From Caprella mutica (lineage: Eukaryota; Arthropoda; Malacostraca; Amphipoda; Caprellidae): a stretch of 64,000 nt of DNA. The translations under genes and the position numbers were made by a program. Below, one piece after another: positions 46,408 to 56,774 of the stretch (its first letter is position 1; each line of letters opens with the position of its first letter). The notes beneath the pieces were generated by a model. That model was not told the DNA's origin. It saw only the letters and a program-made list of their open reading frames with translations, and made no database searches. The stretch covers positions 1 through 64,000 of the forward strand of contig CANNZV010003141.1 of NCBI GenBank assembly GCA_947561585.1. The letters are read 5' to 3'.

Positions 46408-46780
46408 ATCATAATTTCAACTTTTTCTATTATTGTTCTTTAATAAAAATTGTTATGAATTTATATATATCCTGAGATACATTATATCTTTCTTTAATTA
46501 ATAATTTACTATTCAAATAGACGTAGAAAATAATTTAATGTAAAAAGTCTATCACGTATTTTCTAAGTACGACAGTATTTTAAAGATGAATTTACTTTTA
46601 TGAAGCATTACAATATTAAACGTATTAAAATAATTAGGTCTGCGAATTTTTAAGATTATGTTTAGCATTCGACTGAAACAGTCTTAAAATTGAGGCACGA
46701 TAAAAACTAGCTCTCCTTAAAGATATTTAGGCTCAATGACTATCTGTGTAACTAAATATACAGATCATAGATATCAGTAA
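46408..46780. other. AT-rich unique DNA
   Basis: No feature recognised. Confidence 0.4.
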
Positions 46781-47430
46781 TCAAATGAATCCCGCAAGAG
46801 AAGTGTACTTTCCTACCCTTGGCGGCATCAACACCAAGGCCTCCGCATTTAATCACTCTATTTTCTATCTTCACTTTCCGGTGTTTATATTTCCAACTGG
46901 TAGTTCACCTTCAAAGTCTCGCGCACTCCCCCTTCCCCCTTTGATATTTATATCCTCATTAGCCGCTAATGGTCACAAATACACACATCATAAACACTGA
47001 AGGAGGGGGTTAAACTGCCACTGCACGGGCAAGAGCAGACAAAAGGTAAGTTCACTCGTCACCTATCGTGACATTTAGTAGCGCACTCGTCATGAGGTCG
47101 TGACATCGTCTCCCAAAGCACAGATGCCATTCATCTCTCGAGTGATAAATCAGTGGGTGAGTAGTCATGGTTACTGTGGCAGCTCTGGCGCCAAGCGTCT
47201 CCCTCTATTGATTTGGCGTCACTAAGCCACCTGGCGCCAAGGGCCAGCCACGGGAGCGGGGGACGGAAGAAGACAGGAAGGGGCTGGCCAAGAATGGGGG
47301 CTTGTGAGGAGTCACTGGGAATTGGGTGTGCAAACTCCATGTAAACTCTAAATGAACATCAGTCACAGAGGATGAAACTCTTGGTAATGAAGAGTGTAGG
47401 CAGGTGGAATTAACGGACAGCTTCATTGAG
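46781..47430. promoter_or_regulatory. GC-rich patch with E2F-like palindromes and a splice-donor-like site
   Basis: This is the most GC-rich unique stretch of the right half. TGGCGCCA palindromes lie at 47186-47193 and 47232-47239, each followed by A, and TTTGGCG lies at 47212; TTTGGCGCCAAA is the established E2F/DP-type consensus. At 47041 AAAAG is followed by GTAAGT, a strong donor match. A promoter with a short untranslated first exon would fit, but no downstream coding exon was identified and the strand is unresolved. Confidence 0.35.
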
Positions 47431-50369
47431 TATTAAAGTCAAAGAAGGAAGAACGAAGACAAACTTTCAATTCATAAATTTGTAACGTGAATAAGCATAA
47501 TACACGTTAACGGGAAGTTGAATATTATAATTGACATTGTCTATAGAACCTTAGTCACTCTACTTATTTTGCCTCTAATGTCTTTTTAAGTTACCAATCT
47601 TCATAGATATTCAAATTAGGCCAGTAAATGACTTTCTAATTCCACTAATTTGCTGTTTTTTTCCAAACCTCTAATAACAATAAAGAAATTACGTTTCCTA
47701 ATATCAATTTTTATATCTTGTTTTCAAACAAGTGAGCCTAGTTGTTATTTTCTGGCCACTTTCATCTCGAAATATTTTTAAACATTTTTCACAGTCCGCT
47801 GCTCTGTTTTGTACATAAATTTGATCCTACGGTCGTTACTTTCTTCCCTTTTGTTAAAAACAGTTGGTACGTTAGGAAAAAGAAGAAGGGAGCTTTGTTT
47901 TAAATCGTGCAATATGTTTTAGGGTAGATGTTGTAGAGGCTTCAAAGGTCCAAGAAGCTGCCAGGTGCGACTGTAAGGAAATTGCTAACAGAAACAAAGA
48001 TAGAATAACAGTCATTGACAAATAATGGAGCAGAAGCATCAGAGAGAGAAATATACTTATGCGAGAAAAATAATGGTGTATCACTCTAGTGATACTTGCC
48101 CGCTGAAGGGTTGAGTGATATTTGCTTGAAATATGAATTGCATTGAAACGCATATGCATTTTATAAAACGCATATGCAAAATATATGGAGCAAATAATCA
48201 ATTAAAAAACATTACACGTATATCAGTTAAGTTGTCATTCAAGATTTCCATGGATTTCTCGAAATTGGCTGTTACTAAGAAGCCCATGTATTTTTCACCA
48301 AACATTTTTTTATTAATTGGAGAAATATTAAAACAATGGGATGTAGAATGAAAGTTAATATCTTCAAATTGACGATAATTTCAATGTATTGAAACACTTC
48401 TTATAAAGCTGCTTTCAAGTAAGGTAAAAATCTCATGGTCGGACGATTACGTCTTGTTTCATTCGAAATGATAGTGTACGTGTATTTCTGCATCTATTTA
48501 AATTCTGATGATTGAAATGTAAATAATTTTTTAGTTTTGTTTCTTCCTATTAGTATAAATTTTTGACGTTTTAATTATATATAAAATATATACCGAAAAA
48601 TCGATATTTCGGACAAAAATGGAAATGTTTTTAAAAACTTCGGACGCATGTTGAGTTTGTAATTTATGATATATTTTACACCATCGAAAAGTTTAAGAGC
48701 ATTTATTATGTAAGTTGGAGTCTTATAATTATGATGAAGTAATTTTTTTCATATTGGCCTTTGGGCGCCGAATGTTGGCCCCCAGGCCCTTGGTATTGGG
48801 ACACTTAGAATGGTCTCTGTGGGCTTTTAACAGGAGACATATCAGAGTCTTTTTGTTTGACTGTAGGGGAAGACGTGGACCAAAAGTTAGGCACAAGAAA
48901 TTGAGCCCAGGAAAATTGAGCCCCAAGGCAATTGAGCCAAGAAAGCAAACACAATGCAGTGGTGTTACTTTGTTTTTAATGGTCTTCAATTGTTTTAATA
49001 GAAAACAGACTCGGTTGATAAAAACGGACTCGGCTACATCCCAGGATATTAATACTTTGCCTTTGTTTGAAAACTTGTTTAACAGACTCTACGTTAATAA
49101 CTTTACTTAATTGAAGATCATTTCTACTGTAATAACAAAGTAGGCCATCACTTCTTCATTTTTATGGTGACATAAATTTATTTTATTTGGCTCACTTTTT
49201 TTGGCGCAACTGTCGATGCTTCGGGATAAAATGCATCTATACTGCTGCAGTCATCTAGGTTTGTTAAACTGGTACATTTCACCCTTAGAATTCCAATGTT
49301 ATCAAAATCTCACCATTATAGTAACGAAATCGTGAGCAAGAAATTCGTTTTTATCCCTAATTTAGCAGTACCTGCAACCAATCTAGGCTTCAGACTTCTT
49401 TTTAGAACTTTGTGCAATAATCAAGATGTCACACTTTCATCCCTGATCTGTATTAGTAATTTAGTATATATTCACCGAACACGTCATATAGTAATGACAA
49501 TTAATACAAAATACCGTTAAGTGTGTGATAGGAACACAAATTACGGTTTACCCAACAATATTAATGAAACTTGATGCTTTAAAACGCGCATCATCGACAC
49601 AGTACCGTATTGAAATTGCGCATCACATTTTAGGCGATATCCCTCATTGATGAAACAATCGAATTTCTTAACTTATTTTTTCTTATGTTTTTTTATTAAG
49701 ACTGGTAGTCTAAGAAAGAATCTCACAAATTTGTATGCCAATCTGACCCTTATTACGTAAGGAGGACACCTCTACGGCATACGCTGGCACGCTGCAGGTA
49801 GTTATTGAGGCGGGTGGAGGGGAATGGGGCTTGGACGAACCCTCACGAATTTCAGAAAGGGAAGTAGGTGACCATGATTATACATTTTTACATTCATTTA
49901 GACATATAACATTTATTTTACTTTATATTTTTCATGAAAAGAGGCAAATGGTAAATTGCATAATGATCAGCAATGTGTTGGCATCAATTACACGCTCTTG
50001 TTTATTCGATGTAGTGATTGTATTTTTTTTATATACAAGTTGGTGCATGAGACATGATATAAACATGGGAGAAGTTTCAAAATTGTATCTTTACTACTAA
50101 AAAAAACAGTTTAAAAACAGTGACTGTCCACTTAAAATTAAACATTTTTTTTCAAATCACAATATTTCAAAGACTATAATTAAGGTTTGGCCACTCTGTT
50201 TGATGATCATTTTAGTTTTTCTAAGCAAATAAATATATGTTGGAAGGTGATGTGGTCAGTCACAGGACCAGTACGACTCGATCAGCACATATATGGTGCT
50301 AGTTTTTATCGGTATTATGTAATTGTGCCCTGAGTACAATCAATATTATTAAGGCAAGACATAACATCA
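47431..50369. other. AT-rich unique DNA with no recognised gene
   Basis: No domain-bearing frame was found. The longest frame (48715-49110, plus) overlaps a local run of three AATTGAGCC repeats (48900-48947) and has no recognisable family. TGGCCTTTGGGCGCC near 48757 is a local GC-rich spot. Confidence 0.4.
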
Positions 50370-50945
50370 TCAACTAGATTGTGTGCACTCGGTAGAGCGC
50401 ATACCTTCGCCGCTGCTTTGACCCGATCGCTCCCAAAATATAATAAACTAGTGACTGGATAATGACCAATCGTCCTACCAATATGGTTTAATACTTTTTG
50501 TTTTTGAGTTATAAATGACCTTGACCTTTGACCGGATCGCTCCCAAAATTCTACCAGATGGTTTCTGGACATTGACCAATCGTCCCATCAAATTTCAGAC
50601 AATTTGGTTGAATGCTTTTTGAGTTATAAATGACCTTGACCTTTGACCTTTAACCCGATCGCTCCCAAATTCTAACAAAATGGTTCCTGTGTATTGACCT
50701 ATCGTCCCACCAAATTTCATGTAATATGGTTAAATAGTTTTTGAGGAGTTATAAATGACCATGACCTTGACCTTTGACTATGTCGCTCCCAAAATTATAC
50801 CAGAAGGTCACTGTACATTGACTAATCGTTTCACAAAATTTCAGGCAATTTGGTTAAACACTTTTTCAGTTACGCGAATAACAAGATGATAAATAAATAA
50901 ATGGCGGGTAAAATATGACCTTTCGCAAATTTGCGAAGATAATTA
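50370..50945 (-). repeat. GGTCAAGGTCA-type repeat, inverted long copy
   Basis: About four units in the opposite orientation to 37518-38115, containing TGACCTTGACCTTTGAC and GATCGCTCCCAAAATTCTAC. The left end has GGTAGAGCGCATACCTTCGC; the right end has the hairpin TTTCGCAAATTTGCGAA. Both end signatures are present, so this copy and the one at 37518 appear full length. Confidence 0.85.
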
Positions 50946-51239
50946 AAAAAATGGATGTAAATAATTTCAAAAACTTTTCTAATGATCATAATCGTTTATT
51001 CGGACAAGTAGTCCGAAGAATCGATTTGATATTAAATAGGAAATTGAAACTTCGGACAGCTGTCCGAAAAAATAATTTATGGTAATTTTGAATCGAATTA
51101 TCGGACAAACCATTACAAAACTAGCATGCCTAACTTTTTAAAATGGTTTATTCCAAGATATGGCAGCACTCCTGAAGGACCCATTTATTTTTGGTAGAGC
51201 GACATGGATCCTATAAGTCATCTGCAATATCTTTTGCCA
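50946..51239. other. Unique DNA with TCGGACA repeats
   Basis: Several CGGACA/TGTCCG strings (51000-51110), including GGACAGCTGTCC, form a short imperfect inverted cluster, possibly another MITE remnant. Confidence 0.4.
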
Positions 51240-51244
51240 TATAA

Positions 51245-51448
51245 GGCTGCTTCACACATTACCGATATCCGTCCGGGACGTCACCGGTCAGTGATTTTTT
51301 ATCACTGAGGAGAGCCGGTACTATGTGAATAGGTCCGTTGAAATTAATGTAACGATATATTTTTTCACGGACACCGAATCACTGAGAGGAGAGTGACGGA
51401 GACGGACCGGTGACGTGCTGGACGGAAATCGGTGATGTGGAAGCAGCC
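51245..51448. mobile_element. 204-bp MITE with TATAA target duplication
   Basis: Ends are GGCTGCTTCACACATTACCG (left) and the inverse GGCTGCTTCCACATCACCGA (right). The arms share CCGTCC, ACGTCACCGGTC and CAGTGATT. TATAA is duplicated at 51240-51244 and 51449-51453. There is no coding capacity. The superfamily is not assigned; the 5-bp duplication may be coincidentally extended. Confidence 0.8.
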
Positions 51449-51720
51449 TATAAGGTGGTTTTATTTTTCCTACATTCAAATACTGACAAAATATAACTTT
51501 TTTCACTATCAGTCAAATTATTTCACAAATATTCGAAAGGTAGGTTCAAAATTATATCAGATTGTTAAGAAAACACAACTCTACGTGACTGCCCATCACC
51601 TGGTCTCGTATGACATTTAATTTCTTTATATTTTGGTATTTGAACTCATTTGTCCGACAAATGGGTCTGTCCGACGATTTTATATTTACCCTACACTTAA
51701 AATATGAAGTATCTTGTATA

Positions 51721-51964
51721 CAGGTAAAGCTCGTACAACGGACGATCTTTAAACGGTCACCTTCTAAAAAAGATCAAAATATCTGTTCTTCTGGCCATGC
51801 AACTCCTACAACGGCCATCTTTAAATAATATGGTTTAACAAATATTTTATTAGTTTACGTAGTATCTATAGTCAAACATTGATTATATTCAGAGGTACAT
51901 ATTACAATCAACACCTAACTTATAATTTTTCAGTAATTTGATCTCGTTGTACGAGCTTTACCTG
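51721..51964. mobile_element. 244-bp MITE with TA target, CAGGTAAAGCTCGTACAACG ends
   Basis: The left end CAGGTAAAGCTCGTACAACG at 51721 and its exact inverse ending at 51964 are both bordered by TA. A CAG terminus with TA duplication suggests a pogo/Tigger or other Tc1/mariner-type non-autonomous element. Confidence 0.85.
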
Positions 51965-52312
51965 TATATGAAATAGATATAATTGAATATAAACACTAGT
52001 TTAGAAAATAGGAAAATCAGTCGATAAGTAAATTAAATTTTACTATTACTGTACATCTGAAGTTTTCAAAGTTAAATTTCATCCTATTATCAGCTAAAGT
52101 ATTCTTGCTCTGAGAAAATATCCCCTCTACATCATATGAAACAAGAGTTGCGTATAGTCGGTATAGATGACTCGCCATATTTGATGGGGCAAAATATTTT
52201 ATCATTTCATGTAGATTGCCTTGTGCACAATTAATGTGTAGGTTCTGCTGTCAGAATTTAATTTATGTATCTGATGATTGAATAACCTTCCTTATTGGAT
52301 AATATTGATTAC

Positions 52313-53150
52313 TAGGGTTGTTACAATATTCTTTATGAATATGCTTTATATAAACCTATATGCTTTTTATGCCTTAAGATATTCTTTTTCTGCTTAAAAT
52401 ATGCATTTTATGCGTTCAGGTTAGCTTTACATGTTCTAATTTCTTTGAAATAAGGCTAATTGTAATTGAGAGTTTTCATTGATGGTATATTTATATAGAG
52501 AAACAATGTTTAATTCAGACAGTTCATTCTGGTGGCCGGAAATTTCGATCTCGGGAATATTTGGTTGAAATTTCGGTCTCAGAATTATAAATGAGAACCG
52601 AGACCCGTTTATTCTATATGAGGTAACCAAAGTAATAAATAGTGAACAGTCAACTTAACTTGCACAATAAAGAAATCTAGCATTTATTACATTTGATGAC
52701 CATAGCTTGTTTTAAATTCTTGAAAATAAATGTAGGTCTGGTATGTGCTTTAATTTGTAGTAAAAACGGTTCGTCCGGGAACAAAAATCTGGTAACGAAT
52801 CGTCCTATGTAACGAAACGTCCTAGAACCGTTTGCAATAGGTAAAGCGTAACACGAAATGGCAGTACATCAAAGTAGTTACGTCCAATTGTTAACTGCTT
52901 ATTAAAATTATTACTATTAATTAGCGCCTTACAGGCTCCAATGATTCAATAAGGTAGTTTCCTCACCTAGCCCTGTCGATTCCAGGCAATCGAATCGATA
53001 TACGTTGTTTGTAGGGAGTCTTTTAAACTTAATATCAAACCATATAAATTAGCTTGTTTCATTTGCAGTCACTTGGACTATTTGATTAGCTAAAAGCATA
53101 GTTTTTTCTTTTTTAATGCTTTAAGCCAAAAGAATATTGTCACAACCCTA
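52313..53150. mobile_element. Non-autonomous hAT-like element, 8-bp TSD
   Basis: The left terminus TAGGGTTGTTACAATATTCT and right terminus (inverse) TAGGGTTGTGACAATATTCT differ at one base, and the match continues two bases further. TTGATTAC is duplicated perfectly at 52305-52312 and 53151-53158; 8 bp is diagnostic of hAT. Subterminal ATATGCNTTTTATG motifs recur near the left end (52335-52430). No transposase is recognised. Inside, at 52768-52830, lies a small inverted structure ending CCTAGAACC. Confidence 0.85.
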
Positions 53151-53519
53151 TTGATTACTAATGTAAGTTTTACGTTATATCTCTTATAAATATTCTTGAG
53201 AAAATTTCAAATTCTTTATCTTTGTGATCACTTTTGAGATTGACCTGCCTCGCACCTCAATTGATAATGGCATTACTTAGAATGTTTAATCTATGAACAC
53301 AAGACTTACTTTCAATATTTCTATGCTCTTTAGAAGTTTGGGACGTTTTCTCTCTGATAATTATCTGGAATATTAAGAAACAGAGTTCAACCTAGTCCCC
53401 ACCTCGTTATAACCTAGCCTATAGTAATCTAAATTTCTGAAGTAGAATGAAAATCTAGCTCTTATTCATTCACTTGTTAATTTTCATTTATTTATGTAGA
53501 AGTTATCATTTGAATATCA

Positions 53520-53676
53520 TTAATTTATTTCAATGACCATTTTCTATATGCATATCAATTTTTATATTTGCATATGCATTTTATATTTTGCATATACATT
53601 TTCTATATGCATATCAAAATTTGCATATGCCTTTTTTATATGAATTATTTCACCAATATGCTAAGTCACAACCCTA
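53520..53676. mobile_element. Truncated hAT-like end
   Basis: The right terminus AGTCACAACCCTA at 53664-53676 matches that of the element ending at 53150, and is preceded by similar CATATGCATTTT subterminal repeats. No partner terminus was found, so it is probably a solo end or a truncated copy. Confidence 0.55.
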
Positions 53677-53879
53677 ATCATGTTATTCAGCAAATAACCA
53701 TTTCTTATAAATTTAGGCTTTTTAATGGTCTTAAATATGATTTTAGAGTGTTTATGCTATGACGTCACGCACAGAACACGCCTTCTTTTCCTTACTGCAT
53801 TTCAATTGTATTTACCACTTTGAAACCAAAATGTCATAATCACAGATCTTTGAATTAATTAATTTAGTATAGAATTTAC

Positions 53880-54015
53880 CGTCTGCTTTGGAACCAAAGG
53901 CACATCGCTGATGTCAAAAGGAAATTGAACAAAAGGGACAGGAAGAAGCAGACAAAAAGGAAAGTGGCTCAATTAACAAAGTCACTTACCACCAGTCTGT
54001 GACAAAGCTCATGGA
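53880..54015. repeat. CGTCTGCTTC dispersed repeat, copy 3
   Basis: Begins CCGTCTGCTTTGGAACCAAA and ends with ACCACCAGTCTGTGACAAAG and CATGGATGC. It is most similar to copy 2. Confidence 0.75.
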
Positions 54016-54059
54016 TGCAGAAAAGCTACTCCGTGAATGCAGTTAGTTACCAAGGAATG

Positions 54060-54290
54060 TGACGAAAAGGGACACAAGCACCGGTGGCTGCACTCACGGA
54101 TGAAAGAGGAAAATGAAGAGGTGATAGTAAATGCTACGAGTCTACCTAACACAAAATCTAAGACCTCGTAGTTAAAGAGCATAACCCTAGCGCTATCCTC
54201 TAAAACTGCAAATAGCATTAAAGGCATATTTAACTTTAGTAGAGGTTTAACATTAGAAAGATAATTAAAATACAGCATTATTTATGATAT
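54060..54290. repeat. Dispersed repeat also present in the gene's intron
   Basis: Shares AGGTGATAGTAAATG, CTAACACAAAATCTA and GACCTCGTAGTT-type blocks, in the same order, with 57895-58050 inside the intron of the zinc-finger gene. Noncoding and diverged. Confidence 0.55.
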
Positions 54291-55439
54291 TTAGTATTTT
54301 ACAATTTGCCATTTGGTACATGAATGCAGATGGAATATTTACTTCAAATCTCATTTATGATGGCTATCTCTCATCAAAGAATACCACATTTCACTGAGTG
54401 AAAATCTCTTGCCTAACTAACATCTGACTATAGAGTACCTACCTACTTGACACAATCAATTACATTCATAAAAACAGAGTAACAGGTTAAAAGAGACAAA
54501 ATAACAGAAAATTCTATTGAAATCAATTCAATTGTAAATGAATCGAATTAATGGAATGCACATGATTTAAGAGATTTGGTTATCGATTGTCATAATATAC
54601 AACACTCAGTAAAAAGATATCACTGAAGTAAAATTAACTTGTAATTACTATGTCAGACATACAGTATTTAATGCATGAAAGAACCCTGTGAAAGTACATG
54701 GTGACTCAGGCTAGTGTGGACAGATCAATTTTTTTCAGTTAAATGAAGCGATATAGTAACCTAGAGGACAAAAAGGTATCACGCAATCGCATGACGTACG
54801 TACAGCTGCTTCAGGACAACCAAACTTATGTAGCGCATGGTTCATCTTGGAGCAAAAAAGATGACAAGTCTAGTTGTCATGAAAAAAAACTGACCAAATC
54901 TTGCTAGTAATTTGAGAGTGTGCGTAACTTGTCCGGGTGATTGCTCGTGTCTGCCGTGTTACCAGAGAAGAAGTTATGACTTATATTTTATTAAACACAA
55001 TGCATTTCTCTTTCATTTAATTTTAGAGTTTAGTATAATACCTTCCTTGAACTAAAACCAAAAACTTATCTGTGCACTCTTGGCTGGACCACTATGACTC
55101 TAACAACAAAAGTCTAGACAGGGATAAACGTTCTCACAAATGAAAAATGACATTAAATTAATGTCTTAAGAGACGAAAAAGAAATTAACAGATGATTTGT
55201 GTAACTTCTAACTTGCCTAATGAAAAAAGAAATGTTTAGAACTCAAATTAATTTTACAAGCATTTTCTAGAAGGGATTAATCTATAAATGAGTCCTAAGA
55301 GAATGCTATAATGATAAAAAGAGAGCAATTCTCTACAGTAACTATGACATGATAAGTATTGAACTTCCTAGTAGCTATAAAATGAATTGTCTTGATTTTT
55401 ACAAATGAAAATAGCTAGGGATTTTACGTCAAACAGCCA
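54291..55439. other. 3' flank/untranslated region of the zinc-finger gene
   Basis: Contains no other recognisable gene. On the minus strand the first AATAAA downstream of the stop codon that I found is at 54992-54987, about 450 bases away, so much of this stretch may be 3' untranslated sequence. Confidence 0.4.
54987..54992 (-). terminator. Candidate polyadenylation signal
   Basis: AATAAA on the minus strand about 450 bases after the zinc-finger gene's stop. In AT-rich DNA this hexamer is common, so the call rests on position alone. Confidence 0.35.
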
Positions 55440-56774
55440 TTAGGTCGCAAACAACTTCATAAGCTTCTCCTCAGTCTCAGAATTTTTCAAGCCGTGGAAC
55501 CGGTAGTGAGTGCTCAACTTTTTGACATGATTGGCAGTGAAATCACAGATCTCGCACTTGAGGTTTGTCTTGAAGCGATTGGTGTGAGACTGGATATGGA
55601 TCTGGAAGATCTGCTTCTTTTTGCTAGTGAATTTACATTGGTTGCAGTTGTATGTCATGAGACCCGGGATATGAATCTGAACATGGTTGGTGAAATCTAA
55701 TTCTGAAGGAGAGATGAAAGGACAGTGATCACATTTCTTACCAGTTTCTTCATAGTTTTGATATTCTTTCTTCATAGCAAGAGCTTCAACTTTGGGAAGA
55801 AAAGAATCCTGTGAATTGCCCCCTTTTACTTTCAACTTCTTTTTAGGTGGACCATTTTTAGCAGAAGGTGAACCAGTTTTTTTAGGGCGTTTTGCTGCAG
55901 ATTGACCATTCGTTTTCAAATATTTTGCAGCTAATTCTCCACTAACGTCTCGCTCTTTAATGGCAGCGGGATGATCTGACTTCATATGCTTTTTTAAACT
56001 GGCAACAGAATCGCACTGGAAATTACAAAGACTACACCTCATCATCATCACTTTACTACTGAATTTCTTTGCATTATGAACAGCAAGATGATGTTCAAGA
56101 TTGAGCTTTGTGTTAGCTGTGAAGTTGCATTGCTGGCGCGGGCATTTGAAGTTGTTCAAATTTTTCTTGTGAAGTTGCGAGTGCTTGTACATCTCCGATA
56201 TATTTTGAGTTGTGAACTTACAGTCCTTGCAGCTGCTGATCACAGAGAAGTCATCGGGATTTACAGTACACCTGTGCTCGCTTAATAGACTCAGAGAAGT
56301 GGAGAGCATTCCGCACTCTGAACAGCTGTGATGGCTGCTACAGTCATAAAGCTGCTGCTGCTTACTGAATAACTTCTGAGCAGCACCTTCACCTATATGA
56401 GATTTTATATGCAGTTGAACTTCGCTAATACTTGAAAAAGTTTTATCACATATTGAACACGTCAAGTGTGCTACCTCGTGAGTCACCATCTGGTTGAAGT
56501 CCAAAGTTGAAAAATCGCAAATACTGCAATTGCGGTGTTTTAAATGATGCACTATAAGTTCTTCAGTAGAAGTGGTGTTTATATGACAGATGAGGCAGTC
56601 AAAACTTTTAGAGTTGTGGTCCCAGTAATGGATCTTGAAGGCGTTCTTGTCGTTTATTTCATAGGGACAGAGCGTGCACTGGTACAGGAACTTTCCGCAA
56701 GAGGTCATGTAGATGGAGACGGGGATCTTCTTGTTGTCCACAGTGATTGCATTTGTGATGAACTCTCCCTTAGC
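55440..56774 (-). CDS. Last coding exon: C2H2 zinc-finger array
   Basis: 445 codons including stop (protein residues about 1308-1751). Roughly eleven Cys2-His2 fingers are visible: YQCTLCPYEINDKNAFKIHY (first, about 1338), FDCLICHINTT, CSICDFSTLDF, LTCSICDKTFSSISEVQLHI, a degenerate CSECGMLSTSLSLLSEH, SCKDCKFTTQNISEMYKHS, FKCPRQQCNFTANTKLNLEH, MRCSLCNFQCDSVASLKKHM (about 1552), KKCDHCPFISPSELDFTNHV (about 1652), YNCNQCKFTSKKKQIFQIHI and LKCEICDFTANHVKKLSTHY. The 'C-x2-C-x-F-T' style without TGEKP linkers resembles hunchback/REST-like fingers rather than KRAB-type arrays. Basic nuclear-localisation-like segments (KRPKKTGSP, PPKKKLKVKG) lie between fingers 8 and 9. The exon starts with AKGEFITNAITV, open before the first internal start codon. 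Confidence 0.9.
   Translation of the reverse strand, partial: AKGEFITNAITVDNKKIPVSIYMTSCGKFLYQCTLCPYEINDKNAFKIHYWDHNSKSFDCLICHINTTSTEELIVHHLKHRNCSICDFSTLDFNQMVTHEVAHLTCSICDKTFSSISEVQLHIKSHIGEGAAQKLFSKQQQLYDCSSHHSCSECGMLSTSLSLLSEHRCTVNPDDFSVISSCKDCKFTTQNISEMYKHSQLHKKNLNNFKCPRQQCNFTANTKLNLEHHLAVHNAKKFSSKVMMMRCSLCNFQCDSVASLKKHMKSDHPAAIKERDVSGELAAKYLKTNGQSAAKRPKKTGSPSAKNGPPKKKLKVKGGNSQDSFLPKVEALAMKKEYQNYEETGKKCDHCPFISPSELDFTNHVQIHIPGLMTYNCNQCKFTSKKKQIFQIHIQSHTNRFKTNLKCEICDFTANHVKKLSTHYRFHGLKNSETEEKLMKLFAT

Noticed and set aside
48715..49110. 131-codon plus-strand frame and its antisense partner
   Set aside because: Both strands are open over the same stretch and neither gives a recognisable protein; it contains an AATTGAGCC short repeat.
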